DNA from: Agriotes lineatus
Lineage: Eukaryota > Arthropoda > Insecta > Coleoptera > Elateridae
Reading direction: 5' to 3'
Length of the DNA: 64,000 nucleotides
Assembly: GCA_940337035.1 (NCBI GenBank)
Contig: CALNHX010002289.1
Coordinates: 62,001-126,000 of the forward strand
Shown: positions 52,048 to 63,867 of the stretch, in pieces
How the letters are laid out: every line of letters starts with the position of its first letter
Numbering within the stretch: the stretch's first letter is position 1
Notes under the pieces: model-generated
Seen by the model: only the letters and a program-made list of their open reading frames with translations
Databases searched by the model: none
Told to the model about the DNA's origin: nothing
Position numbers and translations under genes: made by a program

Positions 52048-52475
52048 GTCACATAAATATCGAGTAATTAACGGCAAATGAATACGGCCAAAATACAATG
52101 AATTAGCAAACACTGTGTACAAGGTTTAGTCACATAAATAGCAAGTAATTGGCGGCAAATGAGTGCGGCCAAAATACAACAAATTAGCAAACACTGTGTG
52201 CAAGGTTTATTCACTTTAAATAACAAGTAATTAGCGGCAAATGAGTGCGGCCAAAATACAATGAATTAGCAAACACTGTGCAAGGTTTAGTCACATAAAT
52301 AACAAGTAATTAGCGGCAAATGAGTGCGGCCAAAATACAATGAATTAGCAAACACTGTGTGTAAGGTTTAGTCACATAAATAACAAGTAATTAGCGGCAA
52401 ATGAGTGCGGCCAAAAATACAATGAATTAGCAAACACTGGGTGCAAGGTTTAGTCACATAAATAACAGCTGATTA
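52048..52475. repeat. Minisatellite, ~81-bp unit, five full copies plus a partial
   Basis: Units start at 52048, 52129, 52210, 52290, 52371 and 52453 (periods 80-82). Shared core: gtcacataaataacaagtaa, then cggcaaatgagtgcggccaa and gaattagcaaacactg. The first unit is the most diverged. Degenerate relatives (cacataaaagacagctaata; cacataaatgacagataata) continue to about 52640. Confidence 0.95.
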
Positions 52476-53809
52476 GTTACGACAACTGCGTTCATAAAGC
52501 ACTGATTTAGTTAGCACAATAAATTAGCCTGGGTTGAGGCCACATAAAAGACAGCTAATACGTTCTGCTGGCAGTGAGTAACGCACAGTAAAACTAGCAC
52601 ACACACAATATAAGTTCAATCCACATAAATGACAGATAATACGTTATAAATTGGTTACACAGATACCTGTATTCTCGACGATTCCTCGAGCGTCAGGGCG
52701 AGAGGTCGCCTAGCGACACGCCTGCAGAGGCGACGAAGGTGCGACAGCGTGGGCGGTACGTGTGAGTGCGGGCAGGAATCCGCCATGTAAAGGCGTCAAC
52801 TGGAATGCGTCCCTCATGAGACCAAAACGACGTGAGGCCAAGAAATCCAAACGTCTTGCAGATGTATTCCCCATTTTATCGGGATTAAAAGGTCAACCCT
52901 CACTCAGTGAAGCAGAACTCGGCCATCGGAAGGCCCAAACACCCACGTACCGACGGTATACAACACGGCGTGCTACACGCTTCTTGCGTCTCAACGAACG
53001 ACTCTGTGGTAACTGACTCGCGTGTAGGAAAAACAAAATATTTGAATGACTGCACACTCCACACCCCAATCGGGCGGGAGGCGGACCAACCGCACGTTAT
53101 ATCAACTACGTGGCCTGAGATCGACTTACTGCTTGCAGGAAAAACAAAATAATGCCTGCCAAAAACGAAAGCGTCACCAAGCGCCTCGGCGGCCAATGGG
53201 AAGGCGACATGTTCGCCGGTTGAAACCAGTTTTGCCTGCGCCTAGACGAGCACGTCCATTATAAAGGGTGGCCTGAATGGCTAATTCGAGATAGCTGTGC
53301 TAATCTACAGGGTGTTCGAAGTTAACATTGCTGGAATATGTGATGCGAAGTTAAAGGTGCTGGCAACGGATTTGAAGTATAAATAGGCTGCCCTAAAGGC
53401 TTGGATTGCGAATTAAATTACTGAAGACTGCAAAATGGTTTAACAAGTTTATAATGTAAATGTTATGGTCAATAGCTATACAATACCACAACATCGAACA
53501 GTTAAGTATGAGGGCTGTTTTCTATATATGGCTCTCACCTTGTTGAACAAGTGTTTGGATGCGTTTTCTGATCAGTCGCATGCTGTTAGAGTAAGGTGTT
53601 AGAATTAGTTAATAAGTAGATATAGAATGGTCTTGTTATGTTGCTATTATGTACTGCTTTCTCTTAGATTAAATTTGTGTGTGCACAGCATTTGCCAAAT
53701 CCCCTCGGTTTGTACACCTTTCAGGTATGCAATAAATGGATTTATTATATTATTATTATTAAATATTGTCCATCACTAGTTTGTTGTAAATCTTGCTTCT
53801 GGTTAGGTA
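52476..53809. other. GC-richer segment with unrecognised ORFs, then an (ATT)n-ended AT-rich tail
   Basis: Between 52670 and 53270 the DNA is GC-richer. Frames at 52762-53016 (ending RRATRFLRLNERLCGN) and 53046-53264 (ending RRLKPVLPAPRRARPL) are Arg-rich and unrecognised. A TATA-like tataaatag lies at 53379. The tail carries aataaatgg and an (ATT)n run near 53745-53758, like the 3' end of a non-LTR element on the plus strand. The product is unknown. Confidence 0.35.
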
Positions 53810-54000
53810 CAGACCACGCGGCGTAAGTAAAATTCGGGTCGCGCAGCTGCGTGGCATCTGATCGGAAAATCTCATGTAAAATGCTTCGATATAGTATATC
53901 AAAAACTTCGCCTTATCGAAATTCGAATTGCTTCTTTAAAATCAAGGCATTTCGTACACGCGCCGCTACTGTGCCGATTTTACTTACGCCGCGCGGTCTG
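53810..54000. mobile_element. 191-bp MITE with TA target duplication
   Basis: Inverted ends CAGACCACGCGGCGTAAGTA and (inverse) CAGACCGCGCGGCGTAAGTA extend for about 27 bp and are flanked by TA at 53808-53809 and 54001-54002. No ORF. The TA target fits a Tc1/mariner-type MITE. Confidence 0.85.
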
Positions 54001-55096
54001 TATATATTGTAATGGTATTAGGCCCACGACTCGACTCTGCTAGCAGTACAACTTGATGAACAATTCAGTAAGCACAGAGTTGGGGTGCTTTATGTGGCTG
54101 CAATAAGATTAACATTCATACAATGAATGCATTGGTAAAGAGATGTCAGTAATAGTAAAGTAATTGAGTAAAAAGAACTCAAGGGGCAAAGCTTGTTTTT
54201 TCACAGGGGTCGAAGTTGACTTTCAAAAATTAAACAATAGGTTTGTGCAGAATGAATAGCCGAACCGAAAGAAAGTAATAGACACAAAAAGGTTTGCTAT
54301 GTGCATGTAAAAGAAGCGTAGATTGCAATTAAGCTAGTCAATGAAATTTGTGAGGAATCGTAAAAGGTAAAGAAAGCGGCAATAAAATAATAATACATTG
54401 CGAAAGATCAATTTTGAAAAGCAGGCAGCAGGACATGAAAAAAGAATTTGAAAAGCAAACAGTAGGACATGGAAGAAGCAAATAAGAAGTGATAAACTCT
54501 ATAAATAATCAGTGCATTTAACGTTAGTAAAAAGGAGAGCAATTAATAAAACATGTATGTGTGTGGCTCAAAGAAACAATTTAGATTAAGAAAAAGACAA
54601 TATTTTAGTTTGTAAGAAATTTGAAAATGTAAAATTATGTACTCAAACTTATTTCTAATATGTACTAAAATTCATCAAAACTTATTTCCGTTAGCATTGT
54701 AACTATAGCAACGAGATTTGTTTTTGTTTTAAATAACGGAAAACAAAAAGAACAAAAGAATAATTATTAAGCTTGACATTGTGAAATTTGTGCTCCACTT
54801 TAATTAAAATTTTTGTATAATAAATGAGAATTTTGAAACCTGAAAAGTATATTATTGTGTTGTGCACGTGTCAAAGTTCATATGGGAATGTGTGTGGGGT
54901 TTCCGCAACATAAAAATTAAATTTTCTCCGAGAGCATCTCCGACGACTTCGGCAGCCGTTCAGTTCAGGATTGCGATATTCAATTCCGGCCAAGATAAGG
55001 GTCCAGAGCCAGAGGTCTTCGCTGCTACACATCAGACAGGACTGCAGGAGTCCAACCGCCAACATCAACACCAGAGAAAGCCGTTCCAGAGGCAGA
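54001..55096. other. No gene recognised; possible exon near the 3' side
   Basis: AT-rich to about 54880. From 54920 the composition becomes balanced and a plus-strand frame is open (FSPRASPTTSAAVQFRIAIF...) up to the hAT element at 55097. It resumes after it and reaches a possible donor (aaag|gtagga at 55547). It could be an exon or retroelement leader; there is no recognised protein. Confidence 0.3.
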
Positions 55097-55488
55097 CAGG
55101 GCCGGCGGTTGACGTGGGTAGTATGGGTAGTACTACCCACTCGAAAATATCCGTGTGGGTAATTACCCACTCGAAATTTTCGAACAAAACGTAAAATTTG
55201 AAATTGGGGGTGGGTTCTACAGCCAGAGGTAGTCTTAAAGATCTCTTTTACGCTTTGTGCCGCCCCGGTGCAGTGCGATGCAAATATATCACAATAACGT
55301 ACAAAAAGTCAGTGTTCGAATGTAAATAAATTAAATGCAATTTTTGAACTTTGTGTATATTTTTATCAATGTTTGATCGTAACCCTGTATCCCTCATCCC
55401 TTCATATGTGTATTGTAAAAAATTACTTGGAACTTCCTCCCCCCCCCCCTTACTACCCACTCGGGCTAAAAGTGTGACGCCGGCCCTG
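55097..55488. mobile_element. 392-bp hAT MITE, target duplication gaggcaga
   Basis: Ends CAGGGCCGGCGG and (inverse) CAGGGCCGGCGT, flanked by exact gaggcaga at 55089-55096 and 55489-55496. Subterminal gggtagtatgggtagtactacccac repeats occur on both sides in short form (actacccactcg). A C run lies at 55439-55449. There is no transposase. Confidence 0.9.
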
Positions 55489-56072
55489 GAGGCAGATACC
55501 AACTGGGGTCATCGCCGATCATTGCGGCAGCCACCACCGATTAGTAAAGGTAGGAAATTTGCCTAAAATAACAGTGTTATCGTGCGAAATTCGAGGGACA
55601 TACAAGAATAGGCCTTAGTGGAGAAGAAACCAGCTTGTTCAGGGCTCAACTGAAGGCGCAGTTCGAAACATAAGCAAGGCGTCCCAAATTTTGAGGTTAT
55701 GCGAAGGTATCGAAGCGTCCGGTTAAATAATTGCAAAATTTAAGACGGCGTCCATCTGACGTCACGAAATAAATACCTACCTGAAACAAAAGATGTTATT
55801 TGCCGCCAAAGCGCGAAGATTTGAATAAAGACCTTAGGAATGTTCATAATTTCGCACATTTTAAAGTAAACACCGCTGACTGCACGACATAAACTATTTT
55901 GTGGGATTTCTGACAGATTGGTAAAAATTTAACTACCGCGTATTTGAACTAATTCCGGTGTACAGTACCGTATCAGACAAATTCTAAATTATAACCTATT
56001 AGGAACTCACCCTGGGATTAAAGAGTTATTGTCCTACTAAGCTAGCGTGTTTTTCCAAATTAATTACAACTA
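55489..56072. other. No gene recognised
   Basis: Continuation of the balanced-composition segment to about 55560, then AT-rich DNA without motifs up to the RT fragment. Confidence 0.4.
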
Positions 56073-56764
56073 AAGGAAGAATATGAAAAGTGGGGATTAA
56101 GCATTAATATGGAAAAAACGAAATATCTGTGTATTGGGGGAAAAGAGGAACACCTGGAATTGGAAAATAAAGAAATAATACAAGCATGCCAAGAGTATAT
56201 CTATCTGGGCGTAACTATAAATGACACTGGAAAACAAGAACAAGAAATAAATAATAAAGTGATAAAAGGAAAAAAAATAATAGGCGCCTTAAATTCTATC
56301 CTATGGGATAAAAACATAAGACACACTACGAAGACTCAGATATATAACTCAATATTAAAAAGCGTCATGACATACGGCTGCGAGGTATGGCAAATTAATA
56401 AAAGGGAGGAAAACAATTAGCAACGGAAATGGATTATTGGCGACGATCGGCCGGAATATCTCGCACAGCGAGAGTAAGGAACACGAGAATCAGAGAAATT
56501 ATGAAGGCAGAGAAGACAATAATAGATGAAATAAAAGACAGACAGCTAACCTGGTACGGCCATGTATAGCGTATGGGAGATGAACGTATGCCCAAACAAG
56601 TTATGAATTGGACCCCTCGAGAAAGGCGAAGACGTGGACGGCCAAGAAACACGTGGGCAGGAAATATTAGAAAAGCGATGTCCGAGCGCAACTTAGAAGA
56701 TGGAGATTGGATAAATCGCAATAGATGGAGATTGGGAACCGGAAAACGTCGAAGAACGTTCTAA
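56073..56764 (+). pseudogene. C-terminal part of an RTE-like non-LTR reverse transcriptase
   Basis: From 56073: KEEYEKWGLSINMEKTKYLC, then YIYLGVTINDTGKQEQEINN, SVMTYGCEVW and a stop at 56417-56419. After a shift, DYWRRSAGISRTARVRNTRI and DRQLTWYGHV lead to another stop, then GDERMPKQVMNWTPRERRRR and RGRPRNTWAGNIRKAM, ending TGKRRRTF at 56764. This is the thumb plus the WYGH...P-RRRRGRP-x-W tail shared by RTE-like elements. The catalytic palm is absent (5' truncation) and three breaks kill it. Confidence 0.8.
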
Positions 56765-57969
56765 AACCGGACATATATATAATTACAGCTAAATAAAATA
56801 TTGAAAAGGGCATACAACCATTTATTTTGTGCAGTAAATTAGTACGGGTCACATTTTAACGAGCCTAATAAAATGACAGGCAAAGTTCAAACACAATAAT
56901 AACATTATACAGAGGATTGTGCATTTTGGATTTTGCTCTAACTTATACATATAACAATTAAATTAATTAATAATATAGCAAATTATAGGTTTCCGTTACG
57001 TGGAGCCTTTGCAATATATCTATATCTTTCTGTATTTATTACTTTCCTCTTCTAGAAGACGAAAGGAAGTATTGTCACTGTGAAAAAGCACCTTCCAAGA
57101 TTCTTCAGATCTTCACGTCTCAGGGTCCCGTTTTATGGGTACATGCGTACGCGAAAGACTCGGGTCCAGAACAAAAACACTTGTAAGCCGGTAGAATCGT
57201 TTATTGTAATGCGGGATGCTAGCTAATCGTACGCACCGGAGATTGGGCTTTAACTGACTTAGCTTAATGATAATCCTGTTATAACCAAATGGTTGAATAT
57301 CTCCTTTGTAGTAGAATTGCAATTCCGTTATGTCAGGGCGTTGAAGCCACCAAAATTCCTGTTTGGCTGAAGTGCAACGCTAAGTTTTATAGTTAAGAAT
57401 GTTACCTGGTTGCAATTTCTTTGTCAAAGGTGTTCAACGACTGCGAATTCTACCAAAGGATTTCCGTATCTTTTATCGCCACAAATACCCCGTTGCTAAT
57501 GATCGATTATTACATATATATATATATATATATAACTAGTTACATGTCCGGTTGAGATTACGATACAGAAAAATTATATACTAAAATGAGCAGGACTCAG
57601 TTTTGCTGTCAATACATGTTTAGTCTTACTTTGGGATCCATCAACTTTAACTGCGGTAGCACAAAGTCTCTAACATTTGTAGATAGACATGTTGAATTAA
57701 ATTGTCGTTTAGAAAAACAGACCAATAATCCTATCTTAATACATACCACACAAAAGGTTTTTTTATAACGTTGAATTTTTCGAATTCTGGAGTTGGGATC
57801 ATTCAAATTGTGAAATGACATTTAGAAATTTAAATTTATATTTTATGGAGATAAATAATGTCAAAAATTTTTGGAAATATGTGTTGTATTAATACTGCAT
57901 AATTTTAAATATTAGAATAATAAAAAATCAATTAATCGTAACATGTTTAATGTTACAAAAAGTTTACAA
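56765..57969. other. No gene recognised; (TA)n at 57512-57534
   Basis: The 3' flank of the RT fragment, then AT-rich DNA. A (TA)n microsatellite lies at 57512-57534. Short frames at 57113-57322 (-) and 57586-57821 (both strands) have no motif. Confidence 0.45.
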
Positions 57970-58000
57970 GACGTTTCGCAATTTATGATTGCTTCATCAG
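57970..58000 (-). ncRNA. Candidate hammerhead ribozyme core of the Penelope-like element
   Basis: On the minus strand CTGATGA (58000-57994) is followed by a stem II with arms gcaat and attgc around a 5-nt loop, then GAAAC and gtc (to 57970). The core is canonical. It lies about 670 bp downstream of the Penelope-like GIY-YIG frame in the same orientation, matching the known placement of hammerheads in PLE terminal repeats. Confidence 0.65.
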
Positions 58001-58670
58001 TTGTTAATTAAAAATTATTTAAAATTTGTTTTACATTTCTGAAAGGGAATAAAAACCACAGATTAGCGAATACACCCATTTCAAACAAAACCTGTATACT
58101 TACGTAAAATTATTATAAAGTTGTAGATTGAAGTATCGTTGATAATATTACCACCATTTTCTTATAATTATGTATTTCACATTTAATTGTAATGTTAAAA
58201 AATTGATTGTTACAGAGGGTAACATGATGACAAATTCAACATTTTAAAATAAAGAACGAAACTGCACCCTTGAAGGGGTGAACACTGTAATTGGAAAATT
58301 TTAAATATATCATTCCACTCGGTTTGAGTATTAAGGAATGCAGAAAGTAGATGAACTTTTGATAAAAGCATGCAAGGTTGTTTCCTTAAGTTGTTATCAT
58401 ACTGCGCAGTCGGTGTGAGAATATAAAGCTTGCTATTAATTTACGCAGGGTTGTATTAAATTAAATTTTTAAATTTTAAAAGTTGTAAAAGACAGAAAAT
58501 ATGAACAAAATTCAAGGGTTGTTTACAAATTTGAGAAATGTCCTATCACAAGAATTATTTATTTGAACAGGTTGTGGTAAATTGAACTTAGATTGTCAAT
58601 GTCTGTTTTATAATTAATTGTTGTAGGGTTTTTTTTGTATTTCAATCATTTCCAGGCAAAGGCGTTTTTT
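58001..58670. other. Probable 3' region of the Penelope-like element
   Basis: AT-rich, with no ORF, lying between the hammerhead motif and the GIY-YIG frame. Nothing else is recognised. Confidence 0.45.
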
Positions 58671-60829
58671 TTAATTGCTCTCTTTATGTAAGGTAGTAGG
58701 TGTATTAAAATTAAATGTATGCAGGTGTTTAATTGCGTGATCAGTTAAGGCTGTTTTATTGGATGAGGGTGAATTGTTGTTAATTTTGATAGAGTATTTA
58801 TGTTGTCTAATTCTATTTTTTAATAATTGCTTTGTTTGACCAATATACGTGGAGGGACAATTGTTACAATTAAATTGGTAAACTACATGAGATTCCGTAT
58901 TAGTTTCAGTTTTATCTTTTAAATTAGTAAAAAACAAATTGCCTAGAGTATTGTTGTTGTTAAAAGCAGTTTTGATATTATATTTTTTAAGTTCATTTTC
59001 AATTTTTTCTGCAAGTTTAGGAATATATTGAATTGATACATATTTGTTTTGTGATGATGTGTTTGAATTATTAAAGGCGTTGCCCACACAGTTAGGTTGT
59101 AGAGCTGTAGATTGATTAAGTTTGTTTTGGTTTTTAATTTTATTCATTCGGAAGTTAATGTGTTTAATGATTAAATCCATAGGATAATCATTTATAACTA
59201 GAATTTTAGTAATTAGTTATAATTTTTTATTATGAAACTGTTTAGAGGAGAATTGAATTGCTCTGTCAACTAAACTGTTTATGACGCTAATTTTATATTT
59301 GATTGTTGTGTTAGAGTTAAAATTTAAGTATCTATTTGTTTTTATGCTTTTTCGGTACCAATTTGTTAAAATTAATCCATTCGGTTGTCTGAATAATGTG
59401 AGGTCTAAAAAGTTTAAGGAGGCATTGGAATTCTCATTTTCAATTGTAAATTTTAGTCTGAGTGTACATTATTAAAGAGATTGAAAAAATTATGTTTGTT
59501 TGGAGTGTCTGTTAGCATTATGATGTCATCCACATATCTTAAATAAAGAGAGAAATTGGTATTTTGATTAAGAATTTTTGTCTCGATATCTTCCATTACG
59601 AGATTAGCAATTGTTGAAGATATAGGTGAACCCATTACACAACCAAAAGTTTGAGAATAAATTGTGTTATTGTATGTAAAATAAGTGATATTTAAAACAA
59701 ATTCTACAGCTTGAATAAACTCATTAAGTGGAATGTTTGTATGTTTTTTTAAGTATATTCCAGTTATTTTTTATAGTATTTAAGGTAAGATCGATCGGTA
59801 TGTTTGTATACAAAGAGACTACATCCAATGAAAAAAGAGTATGGTTATGATTAAGTTTGGTCTTATTTATATGTTCTTTGAATTTCCATGAATCTTGAAC
59901 GCTGAATTTATTAAGCGATGTTATATTTGTTAAAATGTTTGATAGATATTTTGATAGATTGCAGGTTGGACTCATGTAAGATGCTACAATAGATCTTAAA
60001 GGTATATTTTCTTTATGTAATTTCGGTAATCCATATATTTTAGGAAGAAGACCGTTATGTGAGATTAAAGTTTTATATGTAAAATTGTCAATGAAATTTT
60101 TTTCGAATAAATTTTTAATTATTGTGTTGTTTTTGCTTTGAATGATTAAAGTAGGATCTTTAAGTTCTTTTTTATATGTATTTTTATCGCTCAATATATT
60201 AGTCATTTTATCATGGTAATCAGATTTAGTCATTATAACTGTTTTTTGTGTTTTGTCTGTAAATGTTACAATTAGCTCTTTATTATTGTTTAAAAAGTTT
60301 TTGTTTATTTTATATTTTTAGTGAGATCTTTGTTATATTGTCATTGTGTGAAAGTAAGAGTTTGTTGATTATTTTTATTATGTTTAAAATTAGTTAAAAT
60401 ATTGCAAATGTTAGCGCGAATAGAATTTTGTTCAGTTTGTGTTATTTCACGAATTCCGTTTTCAATATTACAAATTATGTTTTGGACAGGTAATTTGTTT
60501 TTAAGGTTATAATGTTTGAATTTTGGACCGTATTTTAAAATATTAATAACATTTTCTGGAATTTTAATGTCAGTTAAGTTACGAATGAAATTATTTGGGT
60601 TTTCATTATTTGATAAATTGGTGTGCAATGGATGATTTAGTTTTAAAATATTTGAATTAGTTTTATTGCTTTTACTGGAAAAAGATTGATTGTTTCTAAA
60701 GAGTTGGTTGATTTTTTTATTCAACTTTGTGTGTAATACAGTTCTCAAACTTAGATTCTGTTTTATTTTAGTTGCTAAGAAATTTATGAATACATTTTTA
60801 TTAGTAAAATTATTGAGGTCAACTTGCAT
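58671..60829 (-). pseudogene. Penelope-like element: RT plus GIY-YIG endonuclease, frameshifted
   Basis: Four frames in order on the minus strand. The N-terminal region (60829-60341) is Asn/Lys-rich. The RT fingers and palm (60233-59724) read LPKIYGLPKLHKENIPLRSI and FSLDVVSLYTNIPIDLTLN. The palm continues at 59635-59453: MGSPISSTIANLVMEDIETK, then the catalytic LYLRYVDDIIML. The GIY-YIG domain (59180-58671) has VVYQFNCNNCPSTYIGQTKQ, KNRIRQHKYSI and LTDHAIKHLHTF. The protein would copy RNA and cut target DNA. YVDD and GIY-YIG residues remain, but frameshifts near 60235, 59700 and 59300 inactivate it. Confidence 0.85.
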
Positions 60830-61514
60830 ACTTCTAAGTTTTTGTTTTAAAGTGTTTAAATAGCTATAGTTGCTCTTTATTATTAAAGTTAAATTCTTTA
60901 TTGCAGTTTTATTTTGAATCTCTAAAAATTTATTTTTATATTTATGTTAAAAGATGTGTCCCAAAATTAATTGGAACTTAACACCTTTTATGTTTTGTTG
61001 TAAAACCAGTTTAGTTTTATTTGCAGGAGATGGAGTCTATTTTGTTGTTAAGAGATAGGGAAGAGTAGCTAGGCCTGGCTACCCCGTTATGAACAATTTT
61101 TAGCCTGTGTTCAACCCCATCAATGAATATACACATTCGTAGTTAAAGGTATATTAAAATCTTAGTCCTATTACAGAGTATATATACAGAAAATGTATGC
61201 CATGTTTTTACGGCCTAATATTAAAAATACAATCATACGCATTTTTACTAGCGCAATTCTGAATGCTTGATTGACACACTAACATGCAGAATTGCTGCGT
61301 CGTGTTTCTGACATACGGTATACTATACATGTAAAAATGCAACGTCTGTTTGTCAACAAGAACTGTCGCTTGATTGCAGGCGTTGCTATTGTAATTTGTT
61401 ATCATGACACCGAAAGCTGACATACTTTTACCTGGCGCAAGTTCTGCCTTTAGTGAACCAATTGCGTGTTTCCTGGATTACAATTTATATTAAATTATTC
61501 ACTTAAAACCATGT
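60830..61514. other. No gene recognised
   Basis: Contains the presumed 5' end of the Penelope-like element up to about 60950. The 61060-61500 part is of balanced composition, with a short minus-strand frame at 61423-61208 and no motif. No second hammerhead was seen here. Confidence 0.4.
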
Positions 61515-63867
61515 TCAAAAATAGTTTGAACATTCTGGCCGGGTCACTTGTGAACAGCCGGGGTTGGTGTGGTTTAGGCGTCTGTTGCAGGGGTTGCTTC
61601 GTTCACGATTCCCTTGGCGTGAGGTGTTGCGTATAAGGGTTCCAAACTGAAGTCGTCTTGGCCGGTGCTCGGTTTTTGCTTCTGTTGTCCTTTGATCCGG
61701 TAGTTGTGTTTCTATGTCAGACGTTCGGTCCACGGCATGCTTCGTGACTGGCGGGCGTCGCCTCCATTGAGTGCAGCGGTTTGAACTCCAGTTCGTCCTT
61801 GCGGGTGTCGGGTTTCTGCTGGCGTTGCTTGACCTTGCATGCGCTTCTCCATAAAATTGCTTATTTCGCACCATAAGCAAATGCCGAGGAGTGTAGTTAT
61901 GTTGCTGACGGACCCTGTTGTAATTAATAGGTGTCCCCAGCTTGTATTGGGTAGGTCGTGGACATCTTGTTGCCATCGAAATGGTATCACGCCCCTGTGG
62001 TGTGATGCTTCTCGGATTGATTGCTCGGCTGACCTCGGGATACTTGTCCTTGTACTTCCTCCATTGTGGACGGATGTCAGCCTGCTTCCGTTGTAGTCTT
62101 GACCCTGTATGCATCGTCTGGTTCGGACTTCTCTCAGTGGATGCTTTGGATGCGGGACTGTTGACTACCCTTAGTTTAGTCGTTTTGCTGTCTTCCTCTA
62201 CGACAGCTGGGTGAGGAATGTAACGTCCTCTCCTAGGACCACCATTTTGGCCCTTCTTCTTCATGTGTCTTGGTAAAGGATACTTCTTCATGAAGTTGTT
62301 GTGTCTGGACTCCAAGTTCTTGTCAGGGTTGAATCCTTTCCCCAACTGCAGGTTCCTGGTGACTGCCCTCCGTGGTTCTGCTACTCGACTTGGATCCTTT
62401 GTGAACGGTATGTTCACCACACATGTCCCATCTTGCGTTCTCCGATGGGTTGCTTCCAATTGTCCAATTGTCCACTTCACGTCCCTCTTGTGAGATTGAT
62501 TTCTCCATCAGGAGCTCTTCCGCCTCCCAAAAATTGTTGAGGTGGTGCTCTTCTTTGACGTTAGACGTCATGCTGACCACTCTCCTATTGGGTTGTTCTA
62601 CTGCTTCTCCTGCCCCAGATACGATCCATCCAAATTCCGTCTTTTGTGCCATCATCTCTTGCTCCGTCTTCTTAACTCCTTCTAGGAGTATATCTTTTTA
62701 TAGGTCTGCTCCTATCAGGATATCTACTGGACCTGGCATGTCGTAGGTAGGATCGGCTACCAGGCAATGTTCCCATGCGTTCTTTTCCTTCTCAATTATT
62801 TTATTTCTTGGCAATGTTCCTGTTAGATTTGCCAATATAAGCAATTTCCCAAAAATTCGGAAATTACTGGAGAATCGTGGTTTCATTTCCACTTCAATTT
62901 CTCCTCTGGATTCTCCAGCTTTGCTTTTTCCTAGCCCTGAAATGTCAGCTTGGATTCTTACTATCGGTAATGCCAACAATTGAGCTGCTTCTTCGGTTAT
63001 AAATGATGCCTGTGACCCTGGATCGACCAATGCTCTCAACAGTTCATAATAACCTCCAGCTGTTTTTATTTTCAAAAATGCCGTTGCTAGCAGGACTTCC
63101 TTCTGTTTGGGAAGCTTGACCTTTCTGCTAACTAGGCTGCTTACTTCCTCCACGCTTTGTCCGGTGGTGGTGGCGGCCACTTGGGATTTCCTATTTGGCT
63201 CCTGTCGTGGTTTTCTTACCGGAGTTTTACTGACGCTTGTTTGGTAACATCTTACCGGCCACGGTTTTCTTGATGACTCCGATTTTATTGGCTTTGCGAC
63301 TTCCAGCTTCCTTTTGGACTCTTGAATTGTCTCAAGTGATTGGAAAGTTTTTTCCAAAAACTCCAACATATCTGCTAGATCCTGGATTTCTCGAGGATTA
63401 GTCCGCGACTGTTCATATAACTTTTTTGTTTCCTTGTCCAGCTTCTTGACCAGCAGATGTGCTATTATTGGTCCCCACGTATCTATATTTACGCCCATGT
63501 TGGACATGGCACGTAAACTTTTCATTGTTGTATCATGCAGCTATTTCAGACTAGCTGCTGATTCGTAGGTTAAATTGGGCAGCTCTAATATGTTGTCTAA
63601 ACATTTGGAAAACAAAATTCTTTTGTTATTATACCTGCTTTTTAGTAGGTCCCATGCGGTATCATAGTTAGCGTCCGATGCGTCGAGATGTTTTATTAAT
63701 TTACTTGCCTCGCCTCTGAGGTAAGTTTTGAGGTACTGCATCTTCTCTGCATTGCCTAATGTGGCATTGTTGTGGATGAGTCGCCCAAAAATGTCGTGGA
63801 ACGTGGTCCAATTTTCATAATTTCCTTCGAATATCGGCATTGTGATTTTGGGCAATGGAATGGCCAA
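61515..63867 (-). pseudogene. BEL/Pao LTR retrotransposon: gag, protease and start of RT, decayed
   Basis: In minus-strand order: gag (63867-63541) with the DUF1759-type core MPIFEGNYENWTTFHDIFGR and YLRGEASKLIKHL. The gag remainder and protease (63525-62698) follow, with LVDPGSQASFITEEAAQLLA (DPGS in place of D-S/T-G) and VDILIGADL. Then comes 62655-62323 with QKTEFGWIVSG, and 62480-61515 with QLEATHRRTQDGTCVVNIPF and FNPDKNLESRHNNFMKKYP. The last frame is riddled with changes and ends before the catalytic RT box. Stops near 63533 and 62690 separate the pieces. Gag probably continues beyond the window edge. Confidence 0.8.

Noticed and set aside
52048..52475. Regular repeat array that could suggest a CRISPR array
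   Set aside because: The ~81-bp units abut directly without unique spacers, and the genome is eukaryotic. It is a minisatellite.
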